NCBI RefSeq assembly: GCF_019469205.1
Contig: NZ_CP048265.1
Span: 992,001-1,056,000 of the forward strand
Length of the DNA: 64,000 bases
Reading direction: 5' to 3'
Source of the DNA: Gilliamella sp. ESL0405
GTDB lineage: Bacteria > Pseudomonadota > Gammaproteobacteria > Enterobacterales > Orbaceae
Notes under the pieces: generated by a model
Database searches by the model: none
What the model saw: only the letters and a program-made list of their open reading frames with translations
Told to the model about the DNA's origin: nothing
Program-made: the position numbers and the translations under genes
Shown: positions 55,437-63,646 of the stretch, in pieces
Numbering within the stretch: position 1 is the stretch's first letter
Layout of the letters: each line of letters starts with the position of its first letter

Positions 55437-58109
55437 ATGAAAAAGTTTAAAACAGCCATATTAGCAATGTCGATAACATCGTTATTAAGCTTAGGTGCTT
55501 CACAATCGGCATTGGCATCGGAACAAATTGTCGATGCAATTAGCTCACAACTTGATGTTAATTTTAAAGTTGTTGATAATTTTGTTGGGCAACATGGTGT
55601 GGATTGTGCGGCTTTAGGTGCCGATTGGGCATCGTGTTTTAAAGCCAACATCTCTTTAACCAATACCGGTTCGGAAATTAAAGATAAAGACTGGGCAATC
55701 TATTTCAGTAGCATTCGTATGATTCTTGCGGTTGATAATGAGCAGTTTAAAATTACGCATCTAACCGGCGATCTTCACAAAATCGAACCAACCGAAAAAT
55801 TTACTGGTTTTCCGGCTAAAAGTAGCATTGATATTCCTATCATTGGCGAGTATTGGCAATTAAGCCAGTCAGATGTCATCCCTCGTTGGTATGTGACATC
55901 AACCGATGCCACGCCAAAAGTTATCGGTAATACTAACACTGAAAACTTGGCGGATTTTGTGTCACCGATTGGTGAGCAGTGGAAGCGCACGCCTGATGAT
56001 CACAATATTTTAATGACGCCAGTCACTCGGTTTGAGCGTAATGCCGATATTAAACAGCTTGATGAAAAAGCATTGCGTGGGCAAATTATTCCAACGCCTT
56101 TGCATCTTACCCTTGCTGAAAAAGATATCACGCTGGATAAAAATGGCATTCATCTTCAATTAAAAGGACTTAATGACGCCAGCTTATCAGTTTTAAATCA
56201 GCAGTTTGATAACTTAGGCATCGCATTAACCGATAAAGGTTATAAGATTGTTGCAAATATTGATGCGAGCAAATTTAAAAATGGGGTATCGGGTGCTTAT
56301 CAACTCAATATTGACGATAAGCAAGCGACCATTACTGCCTTTGATGAGCGAGGAATTTTTTACGCCGTAGAATCGATCTTATCGTTGATTCCGGTCACCG
56401 AAAAGCCAACCATTGCTATGGTAAAAATCGAAGATTCTCCACGTTTTGATTATCGGGGCATTATGTTAGACACCGGACGTAACTTTAAAACAAAGCAAGC
56501 GGTGCTAAGGTTACTCGATCAAATGGCGAGTTATAAATTAAATAAATTCCATTTTCACCTTAGTGACGATGAAGGTTGGCGAATTGAGATCCCGGGACTT
56601 CCGGAATTGACCGATGTTGGTAGTAAGCGTTGTCACGATCTGAGTGAAACAAAATGTTTATTACCACAATTAGGATCGGGGCCTGATAGTGATAATTTAG
56701 GTAGTGGATACTTTAGTCGCAGTGATTATATTGAAATTGTCAAATATGCTAAAGATCGCTTTATTGATGTCATCCCCGAAATTGATATGCCGGCACATGC
56801 CAGAGCGGCAATTATGTCTATGGAAGCACGTTATCAACGCCTAATGGCAGAAGGTAAACAAGCAGAAGCTAATGAGTTTCGTTTAGTTGATCCTACCGAT
56901 GATTCAAATACGACAACAGTACAATTTTACGATCGAAAAAGTTATCTAAATCCTTGCTTAGATTCATCTAAACGTTTTGTCGATAAAGTGATTACTGAAA
57001 TTGCAAAAATGCATAACGAAGCCGGGCAACCACTCACCGTTTGGCATTTTGGTGGCGATGAGGCGAAAAACATTCGCTTAGGTAATGGCTATCAAGACCT
57101 CCATGCTGCGACCAAAGTTGAGGGTAAAGGGTTAGTTGATCAAAGCGTTGAAGATCATCCTTGGGCAAAATCGCAAGCTTGTCAAACACTGGTTAAACAA
57201 GGGGTGATTAAAGATATTGAGTATCTACCTAGCTATTTTGCAATTCAAGCCAGTAAGATTATTAAAGACCATGGCATCAATCACATGCAGGCATGGCAAG
57301 ACGGCGTAAAACATGCCGATAATGCTAAAGCGTTTGCTGTCGATAAAGTAACAGTCAACTTTTGGGATGCGCTCTATTGGGGGGGATATGATTCAGCCAG
57401 TGAATGGACAAACAAAGGCTATCAGATGATTATCTCAAATCCGGATTATGTTTATCTTGATTTCCCGTATGAAGTCAATCCGCAAGAGAGTGGCTATTAT
57501 TGGGGTACCCGTTTTAATGATGAACGCAAAATGTTTAGCTTTGCGCCAAATAATTTACCGCAAAACGCCGAAACCTCAACCGATCGTGACGGTAACGTAT
57601 TTAGCGCCAAAGGTACTTTGAATTGGACAGGCAGTTATGGCTTGTCAGCACAGTTATGGAGTGAAATTGTTCGCACGGATGCGCAAATGGAATACATGAT
57701 GTACCCTAGACTGTTAGCAGTAGCGGAACGAGCTTGGCATAAAGCCGATTGGGAAACGGATTATCAAAAAGATCGTGAATATGAACAAGGAAAAACGCAC
57801 TATGTAGACCAACAAAAGTTACTTGATGACTGGACTCGTTTTGCTAATGTAGTTGGGCAAAAAGCGTTATCTAAACTCGATCTTGCTGCAATTGATTATC
57901 GCTTACCACTACCCGGTGCAAAAATTGAAAATGGCCAGCTAACTGCTAACATTGTTTTCCCGGGTTTGCATATTCAATACTCTAACGATGACGGCAAAAC
58001 CTGGCACCGTTACACTACGCCGGTGGCAATTAATAAGGGAGAGACAATTGTTGTTCGCAGTGTTTCGCCAAATCAAAAAAGAACAAGTCGGGTAGAACAA
58101 GTGAAATAA
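55437..58109 (+). CDS. chb: Exported chitobiase / beta-N-acetylhexosaminidase (GH20)
   Basis: Splits N,N'-diacetylchitobiose and longer chitin fragments to N-acetylglucosamine, after entry by ChiP. The 890-aa protein has a signal peptide (about residues 1-28, ending ALA), an N-terminal CHB_HEX carbohydrate-binding domain (VDCAALGADWASCFKANISL), a GH20b domain, the GH20 barrel with the catalytic Asp541-Glu542 pair in HFGGDEAKNI (Serratia chitobiase 539-540), and a C-terminal CHB_HEX_C domain. There is no lipobox. It is operonic with chiP and ends in a strong terminator. Confidence 0.95.
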   Translation: MKKFKTAILAMSITSLLSLGASQSALASEQIVDAISSQLDVNFKVVDNFVGQHGVDCAALGADWASCFKANISLTNTGSEIKDKDWAIYFSSIRMILAVDNEQFKITHLTGDLHKIEPTEKFTGFPAKSSIDIPIIGEYWQLSQSDVIPRWYVTSTDATPKVIGNTNTENLADFVSPIGEQWKRTPDDHNILMTPVTRFERNADIKQLDEKALRGQIIPTPLHLTLAEKDITLDKNGIHLQLKGLNDASLSVLNQQFDNLGIALTDKGYKIVANIDASKFKNGVSGAYQLNIDDKQATITAFDERGIFYAVESILSLIPVTEKPTIAMVKIEDSPRFDYRGIMLDTGRNFKTKQAVLRLLDQMASYKLNKFHFHLSDDEGWRIEIPGLPELTDVGSKRCHDLSETKCLLPQLGSGPDSDNLGSGYFSRSDYIEIVKYAKDRFIDVIPEIDMPAHARAAIMSMEARYQRLMAEGKQAEANEFRLVDPTDDSNTTTVQFYDRKSYLNPCLDSSKRFVDKVITEIAKMHNEAGQPLTVWHFGGDEAKNIRLGNGYQDLHAATKVEGKGLVDQSVEDHPWAKSQACQTLVKQGVIKDIEYLPSYFAIQASKIIKDHGINHMQAWQDGVKHADNAKAFAVDKVTVNFWDALYWGGYDSASEWTNKGYQMIISNPDYVYLDFPYEVNPQESGYYWGTRFNDERKMFSFAPNNLPQNAETSTDRDGNVFSAKGTLNWTGSYGLSAQLWSEIVRTDAQMEYMMYPRLLAVAERAWHKADWETDYQKDREYEQGKTHYVDQQKLLDDWTRFANVVGQKALSKLDLAAIDYRLPLPGAKIENGQLTANIVFPGLHIQYSNDDGKTWHRYTTPVAINKGETIVVRSVSPNQKRTSRVEQVK

Positions 58110-58123
58110 TCCATTAAATACTC

Positions 58124-58156
58124 AATTCTTATCCGTTAATCAAACGGATAAGAATT
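58124..58156. terminator. Bidirectional terminator after the chitobiase gene
   Basis: A 14-bp perfect stem AATTCTTATCCGTT / AACGGATAAGAATT with loop AATCA. It sits between the chitobiase gene and the convergent rraB gene. Confidence 0.82.
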
Positions 58157-58226
58157 TGTTTGGATTAAATAAAATTAGTTGAGTTGTTTTGATTTAATCA
58201 AAGGGGCTGATAACTGCCGATAGGAA

Positions 58227-58622
58227 TTAGTGCAGTGTTTCTTCTTCAAATATGTCATCAAATATCTCATCACTGCCGTCTTCAAAATAAGTTCCCCACC
58301 CGTCATAATGTACGCCAAATTGATTTGCCAAAGTAACAATTTGTTCAATCTGCGCATTAATTAATTTAGCATCTAGTGGGCATTCGGCAACAATATCAAA
58401 GCCAATAATCGCATTGCCTGCATCATCAATATCTTCATCCGGGTCGGTTGCTTCATAGCCTAGTTTGTATGCTTCAACTGCAACTTTTTCAAGTTTATCA
58501 AAATGTTGTGATGAGATATGGTGTTCAATAATATAAAGCGCATGAGGATCGCTACCGTCTTGTAATAGGTTTTCAATAATTTCCAGAGTATTTTGTTGAG
58601 CAAGAAGAATTTGATCTTTCAT
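58227..58622 (-). CDS. rraB: RNase E inhibitor protein B
   Basis: RraB binds RNase E and changes which RNAs it cleaves. The 131-aa product (E. coli 138) is acidic and shows DGSDPHALYIIEHHISSQHF and the C-terminal FGVHYDGWGTYFEDG that identify RraB. A 5' overlap with the next gene's upstream frame is not coding. It is divergent from rnm. Confidence 0.93.
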   Translation of the reverse strand: MKDQILLAQQNTLEIIENLLQDGSDPHALYIIEHHISSQHFDKLEKVAVEAYKLGYEATDPDEDIDDAGNAIIGFDIVAECPLDAKLINAQIEQIVTLANQFGVHYDGWGTYFEDGSDEIFDDIFEEETLH

Positions 58623-58694
58623 AATTTACCTTTTAGTGGTCACGCAAATTGTGTGGTATATTACACGTTTAAAAATTATTTTCGAGAAAAAAGT

Positions 58695-59528
58695 GTGATC
58701 GTCGATTTACATTCTCATACTACCGCATCAGACGGTATTTTAACACCGAGTGAGCTTGTCAAAAGAGCGGCTGAAAACAAGATCGATCTTTTAGCCATTA
58801 CCGATCATGATACGGTCAAAGGCTTGCCCGAGGCAAGAGTGACGATTGAAAATGAACATTTACCGGTCAAATTAGTTTGTGGTGTTGAAATATCAACCGC
58901 ATGGAAACATAACGAAATCCATATTGTGGGTCTAAATGTTGATATCGATAATCCACAGTTATTAGCGTTACTATCATCACAAGAGCAAGGGCGGATTAGC
59001 CGAGCGCATGCAATTAGCGAGAAGTTGGCTAAAGTTAGTATTGAAAACGCTTACCAACAAGCGCAACAATTTGCTAAAGGGGATATTGTATCACGAGCAC
59101 ATTTTGCCCGCTTTTTAGTGGCAAATGGTCACGTTAAAGATATTAAACGTGCATTCAAACGCTATTTGGGTAAAGGTGGTTATGCCTATGTGCCTGCGCA
59201 GTGGTGTAGTATTGCTCATGCCGTCGAAGCGATTCATACCGCAGGTGGGCAAGCCGTGTTAGCGCACCCGACTCGTTACGATTTAACGTTAACCAAATTA
59301 AAATTATTAATTCAAGATTTTAAAGATTGTGGCGGTGATGCGCTTGAAGTTTCGCAAAGCCGACAAACGCAAGATGATTTACAACGTTTAGCTAAATTAG
59401 CCAATGAGTTTGAATTACTGGCGTCACAAGGCTCCGATTTTCATGATTTGGTTAATTATCTTGATTTGGGGAAAACAACGCCATTACCCGATAGTATTAC
59501 CCCGATATGGCATAATTGGGAAATTTAG
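58695..59528 (+). CDS. rnm: PHP-domain 5'-3' exoribonuclease (RNase AM)
   Basis: A metal-dependent PHP-family phosphoesterase; E. coli YciV/Rnm trims 5' ends of ribosomal RNAs. From GTG 58695 the 277-aa product starts VIVDLHSHTTASDGILTP, placing the metal ligands His6 and His8 at the start as in homologues; then ITDHDTVKGL, GVEIST, AHPTRYDL and SQGSDFHD follow. The upstream frame to 58593 would add 34 residues overlapping rraB and is rejected; GAGAA precedes the GTG. It is followed by yciO as in E. coli. Confidence 0.93.
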   Translation: MIVDLHSHTTASDGILTPSELVKRAAENKIDLLAITDHDTVKGLPEARVTIENEHLPVKLVCGVEISTAWKHNEIHIVGLNVDIDNPQLLALLSSQEQGRISRAHAISEKLAKVSIENAYQQAQQFAKGDIVSRAHFARFLVANGHVKDIKRAFKRYLGKGGYAYVPAQWCSIAHAVEAIHTAGGQAVLAHPTRYDLTLTKLKLLIQDFKDCGGDALEVSQSRQTQDDLQRLAKLANEFELLASQGSDFHDLVNYLDLGKTTPLPDSITPIWHNWEI

Positions 59529-59548
59529 TATCAAGTAGAAATGAAGCC

Positions 59549-59603
59549 GATTTTAGTTACGTGTTAAAGCGATAATGTCGCTTTAATCTTGAGCACTAAA
59601 ATC
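59549..59603 (+). terminator. Nested stem-loops between rnm and yciO
   Basis: An outer pair GATTTTAGT / ACTAAAATC encloses TTAAAGCGA / TCGCTTTAA with a 5-base loop. It lies 20 bases after rnm. No T run follows, so termination is uncertain. Confidence 0.5.
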
Positions 59604-59635
59604 CGATGTTAAATTTATCAACATAGAAGAACATT

Positions 59636-60256
59636 ATGAGCCAAACTTTTTATATTCACCCTGATAATCCACAAACACGTCTGTTAGATCAAGTTGTCAA
59701 AATATTAAACGACGGCGGTGTGATTGCCTTTCCTACCGATTCGGGATATTCGCTTGGTTGTTTACTCGATAATAAATATGGCGTTGATCGTATTTGTCAG
59801 ATTCGCAACCTTGATAAGCATCACAACTTTACCTTAATGTGTCGTGATCTCTCTGAGCTTTCTTCTTATGCCTTTGTCGATAATACAACATTTCGGTTAT
59901 TGAAGAATAATACACCGGGTAAATATGTGTTTATTTTACCGGCAAGTAAAGAAGTGCCACGCCGCTTAATGAACGAAAAGCGTAAAACCATTGGCTTACG
60001 CATTCCTGATAATAAAATAGATTTAGCGCTTCTCGAATTATTAGGTCAGCCCTTAATGACTACCACCTTAATTTTACCTAATGATGAAGAAGCACAATCC
60101 GATCCGGACGAGATTGAAGATAAAATTGGTCATCAACTTGATGCCATTGTTCATGGTGGTTATATTAGCGAACAACCCACCACAGTGATTGATCTTACTC
60201 ATGATTATCCTGATATAGTTCGACAAGGTAGCGGTGATACCGCACCTTTTATATAA
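59636..60256 (+). CDS. yciO: YciO, Sua5/YrdC family protein
   Basis: A 206-aa member of the threonylcarbamoyl-AMP synthase fold. The blocks FYIHPDNPQTRLLDQVVKIL, GGVIAFPTDSGYSLGC and IGLRIPDNK are typical of YciO. YciO is related to TsaC/Sua5, but it does not replace TsaC fully in E. coli, so its exact role is unsettled. It lies between rnm and rluB as in enterobacteria. A putative structured spacer precedes it. Confidence 0.94.
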   Translation: MSQTFYIHPDNPQTRLLDQVVKILNDGGVIAFPTDSGYSLGCLLDNKYGVDRICQIRNLDKHHNFTLMCRDLSELSSYAFVDNTTFRLLKNNTPGKYVFILPASKEVPRRLMNEKRKTIGLRIPDNKIDLALLELLGQPLMTTTLILPNDEEAQSDPDEIEDKIGHQLDAIVHGGYISEQPTTVIDLTHDYPDIVRQGSGDTAPFI

Positions 60257-60287
60257 ATAAAATTATAAATTAATATAGGAAAACAAA

Positions 60288-60992
60288 ATGAAAAAAGTCA
60301 TGGCATTTATTTTTATACTCAGTATTGGAATATTAATATTGGTAGCGCGTCAATCGATAAAACAGATAGATTTTATTAATTCTTCAGTCAGTGCTACAGG
60401 CACCATTGTTGACTTTGAAGAGTCGTATTCAAAAGATTCTGACGGCAACCGATCAGTTTCTTATTTTCCTATCTTTCAATTTGTTGATAATCAAGAACAA
60501 GTTAGAAAGGTGAAATCAAATGTTGGTAGTAATCCTCCCGCCTATGAGAAAGGCGATGAGATTGAAATTTTATATGATCCGTTAAATTCGAATCATGCAA
60601 AAATTAATACTTTTTTCTCAATGTGGCTTGGCGAAATGATTTTTGGAATCATTGGCATCCTACTATTTTTAATTAGTATTAGTTATTTTTATTATCAATT
60701 TAAGAAAAATAAATTAAAACGTCAGATGCTGACAAGTGGTCGACAAATTGAAGCGAAGATAAATTCGGTTGAACAAAATACCGCATTATCTGTTCGAGGT
60801 CGCTCGCCGTATATCATTTACTGTCAATGGCAAGACAGTATAACATCAAATCATGTCTATCTTTTTGAAAGCGAAAATATTTGGTTTGATCCTAGTCCTT
60901 TCATTGATAAAGAGACAATAACTGTCTATATTGATGAAGCAAATCCAAAACGTTATTATGTCGATATTAGTTTTTTACCTAAGGTAAAATAA
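60288..60992 (+). CDS. DUF3592 membrane protein
   Basis: A 234-aa protein with one membrane helix at 4-22 and one at about 110-133, with a soluble domain between and a second after. Each soluble part has the DUF3592 pattern: a beta-rich SATGTIVDFEESY...YFPIFQF block and then DEIEILYDPLNSNHAKIN, with a second copy-like VYIDEANPKRYYVD near the end. Function unknown. In E. coli this position between yciO and rluB is held by yciQ, which is unrelated in size. Ribosome-binding site AGGAAAA. Confidence 0.75.
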   Translation: MKKVMAFIFILSIGILILVARQSIKQIDFINSSVSATGTIVDFEESYSKDSDGNRSVSYFPIFQFVDNQEQVRKVKSNVGSNPPAYEKGDEIEILYDPLNSNHAKINTFFSMWLGEMIFGIIGILLFLISISYFYYQFKKNKLKRQMLTSGRQIEAKINSVEQNTALSVRGRSPYIIYCQWQDSITSNHVYLFESENIWFDPSPFIDKETITVYIDEANPKRYYVDISFLPKVK

Positions 60993-61034
60993 ATCATCAT
61001 TAAATAAAGATACCTGTGAAGGTAGCGAGGCAAA

Positions 61035-61919
61035 ATGAAAAAATTGAATTCTGAAAAATTACAAAAAGTGTTAGCCAATTTAGGCAATGGCTCTCGTCGT
61101 GAGATTGAAGCCATGATTAGTGCAGGTAAAATCAGTGTTGACGGTAAAATAGCCACTTTAGGTGACCGTGTTGATGTCAATACTAACCCTAAGATTCGAA
61201 TCAATGGTCACTTAATTCAACTGAGAAGTAAAGAAAAAGAGGTCTGTCGGGTTTTAGCCTACTATAAGCCTGAAGGGGAAATCTGTTCCCGAAATGATCC
61301 ACAAGGTCGGGCAACGGTATTTGAACATTTGCCTCGTTTAAAAAATGCACGTTGGGTTAATATTGGCAGGCTTGATATTAATACCTCTGGTTTATTACTG
61401 TTTACCACCGACGGCGAACTTGCCAACCGACTTATGCATCCAAGGCATGAGATCGAGCGTGAATATGCGGTAAGAGTTTTTGGTAATGTGACCGATCAAC
61501 AGCTCAATCAATTGCGTAAAGGTGTACAACTGGAAGACGGTCCGGCGGCATTTAAATCGATTAAAGCACAAGGTGGCGACGGTTTAAATCAGTGGTTTAA
61601 TGTTGTTATAACCGAAGGTCGTAATCGAGAAGTTCGTAGAATGTGGGAAGCCATTGAGGTACAAGTTAGCCGTTTGCTTCGTATTCGCTATGGTAATATT
61701 ACATTACCTAAAGGACTTTCACGAGGCACTTGGATAGAACTCGGTATTGATTCGGTTAACTATTTGCGTGATCTGGTCGGTTTGCCGGCCGAAGTGAAAA
61801 GTTTTACCAAAACTAACGCTTCATCAGATAAGCGAATCGTCAGACCAAAACGAGCAAGAGTTGACCGTTTAGCTAAATCACCACGTCAAGCAACCAGCAA
61901 AAAGCCTACACGTAAATAA
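61035..61919 (+). CDS. rluB: 23S rRNA pseudouridine(2605) synthase
   Basis: Makes pseudouridine 2605 in helix 90 of 23S rRNA. The 294-aa protein has an N-terminal S4 RNA-binding domain (LQKVLANLGNGSRREIEAMI, residues 9-60), and the catalytic Asp in GRLDINTSGLLLFT; EGRNREVRRMWEAIEVQVSR identifies RsuA-type synthases. A Lys/Arg-rich tail (from about residue 255) is typical of RluB. The gene order rnm-yciO-X-rluB matches E. coli. Confidence 0.93.
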   Translation: MKKLNSEKLQKVLANLGNGSRREIEAMISAGKISVDGKIATLGDRVDVNTNPKIRINGHLIQLRSKEKEVCRVLAYYKPEGEICSRNDPQGRATVFEHLPRLKNARWVNIGRLDINTSGLLLFTTDGELANRLMHPRHEIEREYAVRVFGNVTDQQLNQLRKGVQLEDGPAAFKSIKAQGGDGLNQWFNVVITEGRNREVRRMWEAIEVQVSRLLRIRYGNITLPKGLSRGTWIELGIDSVNYLRDLVGLPAEVKSFTKTNASSDKRIVRPKRARVDRLAKSPRQATSKKPTRK

Positions 61920-61933
61920 ATCTATCTTCTATT

Positions 61934-62037
61934 CCCAATAAACGCTGTGTTATTGGGGATAGCACATTTTTGTGTTAAAGCATTAAGACAATTGCCACTA
62001 TTTTTATTAAACAGTGAATAACGCCTTAATGCTTTTT
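61934..62037 (+). terminator. Structured 3' region after rluB
   Basis: First a stem CCCAATAA / TTATTGGG (61934-61957). Then AAAGCATTAAG (61977-61987) pairs with CTTAATGCTTT (62025-62035) over a 37-base loop, ending in TTTTT. The second looks like a rho-independent terminator with a long, itself foldable loop. Confidence 0.6.
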
Positions 62038-62191
62038 ACAAGCTCTACAAGCTCTACATGCTTTACAAACTCTATAAGCTTTATACAAGCTCTATATGCT
62101 CTACACGCTCTACATGCACTACACACCCTAAATCTACTACATGCTCTATAAGCTAGCTCTAAAAGTTTTGCAAGCTCGACAAGGCTCGACG
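62038..62191. repeat. Degenerate 9-bp minisatellite (unit AAGCTCTAC)
   Basis: About 14-16 imperfect copies of the 9-bp unit AAGCTCTAC or ATGCTCTAC follow each other (for example ACAAGCTCTACAAGCTCTAC at the start). Copies drift toward the end (AAGCTCGAC). It lies between the rluB terminator and the 3' end of the amidohydrolase gene. No reading frame is kept, and the 9-bp period may reflect slippage. Confidence 0.85.
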
Positions 62192-62235
62192 ATCATATCA
62201 AGCAGAGCGCTTGTTATTGAGTATTTTAAAAACGA

Positions 62236-63249
62236 TTAAAGCCCTAATACCATTCGCCCATTTTTGGTTGCCACATTCACTACGTTATCTAAATCAGTAT
62301 AACGGCAGCCAGTCACCAATAGTTTGAGTTCTTCCCACATATTTCCGGTTGAAAAAGGAAGCATATAATCACTAACGTTATCTGTGCCAATAGCAACCGG
62401 AATGCCTGCCGCTGCCAGCTCGTCAACCGGCGTTAATGAGTTGCGAGTTGGTCCTTGTTCTTCACGGCGTGGGCTATCAATCCAGGCAAACGGGCAAGCA
62501 ATAACCATCATTTTTGCTTCTTTCATTTTTTTATAGAGTTTTTGCCGATAGGCTAAGCTATGCGCAGTGATTGAGATACTGTGAATGGCAACAACTCTTC
62601 CATGCATACCGTGTTCAAGCGTTTTATCGGTCAGTTGCTCTGTTTCAATCTCATCGGATGAGTTAAATTGGTCAACATGAACATGTACCATTTTGCCCAG
62701 TGATTTACCTGTTTGCATGAGCACATCAAGATGAACAAGTCCCATACCTTCACCATGGTCACGTTCATCTCGGCGAGGTAATCCACCAATAATATCGACT
62801 AAATCAGCGCCTTTATCAAACCAATAGCGAGCTTCTTTATCAATCACGCCTTTGAGTGTTTGGTTCACTAACTTTATGGTGATGTCATTTTTATAGGTTT
62901 CACGGGCTCGTAATGCGCCTTTAATTGCTCTTTCTTGAGCGATAGGATCGATGTCAACAAACGATCCCATGGCACTTACACCTTGTTCAATCATTCGTTC
63001 AACTGCCATGCTAAAATGACGGTAGTAATCATCTTCACTCATGGCGGCTTTAACTTTATCTAAGGTATCCCATTTTTCAATTAATGATTGTTTTTGATAC
63101 ACATCAAAGCTATCAACGTTAATCGTAAAAGCTCGGTCAGCATGCATATGAGCATTAACCCAACCACCATTTTGCTTAATTTTGTTCATTAAAAATGCTT
63201 TTAAACTTTGATCTCGACTGGTTAATAACATTTTTTTATTATCTGTCAT
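62236..63249 (-). CDS. Amidohydrolase of the cytosine deaminase / AtzC-like group
   Basis: A 337-aa cytosolic metal-dependent hydrolase. Ligands: His34 and His36 in NAHMHADRAF, His191 in HVHVDQFNSSDE, His223 in AIHSISITAH and Asp290 in IGTDNVSD. CodA-type enzymes have HxxxE at the second site (HADE), whereas here Gln194 follows Asp193 (HVDQ) as in N-isopropylammelide hydrolase-like proteins. The natural substrate is probably a cyclic or deaminated nitrogen compound, not known. It is shorter than CodA (427 aa), lacking much of the outer beta domain. It has a long upstream region with a terminator-like hairpin. Confidence 0.75.
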   Translation of the reverse strand: MTDNKKMLLTSRDQSLKAFLMNKIKQNGGWVNAHMHADRAFTINVDSFDVYQKQSLIEKWDTLDKVKAAMSEDDYYRHFSMAVERMIEQGVSAMGSFVDIDPIAQERAIKGALRARETYKNDITIKLVNQTLKGVIDKEARYWFDKGADLVDIIGGLPRRDERDHGEGMGLVHLDVLMQTGKSLGKMVHVHVDQFNSSDEIETEQLTDKTLEHGMHGRVVAIHSISITAHSLAYRQKLYKKMKEAKMMVIACPFAWIDSPRREEQGPTRNSLTPVDELAAAGIPVAIGTDNVSDYMLPFSTGNMWEELKLLVTGCRYTDLDNVVNVATKNGRMVLGL

Positions 63250-63305
63250 AATGTGCCTCTACGATGAAATGACTTAAACAAGTGTTACTGATAAGATGAA
63301 AAAAA

Positions 63306-63331
63306 GACAAAAAAAATCCCCCAAAAAGGAG
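63306..63331 (-). terminator. Terminator-like hairpin in the leader of the amidohydrolase gene
   Basis: On the minus strand CCTCC pairs with GGGGG (one G-T pair) over TTTTT and is followed by an A and eight T. It lies 57 bases before the amidohydrolase start codon. It could be an attenuator, the end of a small RNA, or a distant terminator of pbpC. Confidence 0.6.
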
Positions 63332-63646
63332 GATATAAAAGGTGCTTAAAAGTTTATTGTTAAGGATAACTAAATTGTGATTTGTCATGGTTTGTTACGC
63401 TTTACCTATGCAATAAATTGCAAGAATTCTAACCAAATCACGGGTAATAGCAAGTGTTATAATTATAAAAATATTTAAATAAATGATATAGTTAAAGTAT
63501 TATTTTTTAGATTTTTACGGTGAGGAATCAAATTTTAATCAACTCTTATCGGTAATGAAACCGATAAAAATAGATAACTCATTATGATATCGAGTGATTT
63601 TGTGTCGCAAAAATGAGACAAAGCAAAGAAGCGTGGCAAAATAGGT
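63332..63646. other. Non-coding region between pbpC and the amidohydrolase leader
   Basis: About 315 bases. TTATCGGT / ACCGATAA (63546-63567) forms an 8-bp stem on the minus strand 80 bases after pbpC. A short minus-strand frame opens at 63396 (MTNHNLVILNNKL) and runs 51 codons through the hairpin to the start of the amidohydrolase gene. A rich promoter set cannot be pinned down. Confidence 0.4.

Noticed and set aside
58593-58694. N-terminal extension of rnm
   Set aside because: The family begins at the IVDLHSHTT segment; the extra 34 residues overlap rraB and lack homologous character, and GAGAA precedes the GTG at 58695.
62038-62191. The 9-bp array as a repeat-containing gene
   Set aside because: Unit length keeps frame only locally; stops and non-multiples of three interrupt all frames.
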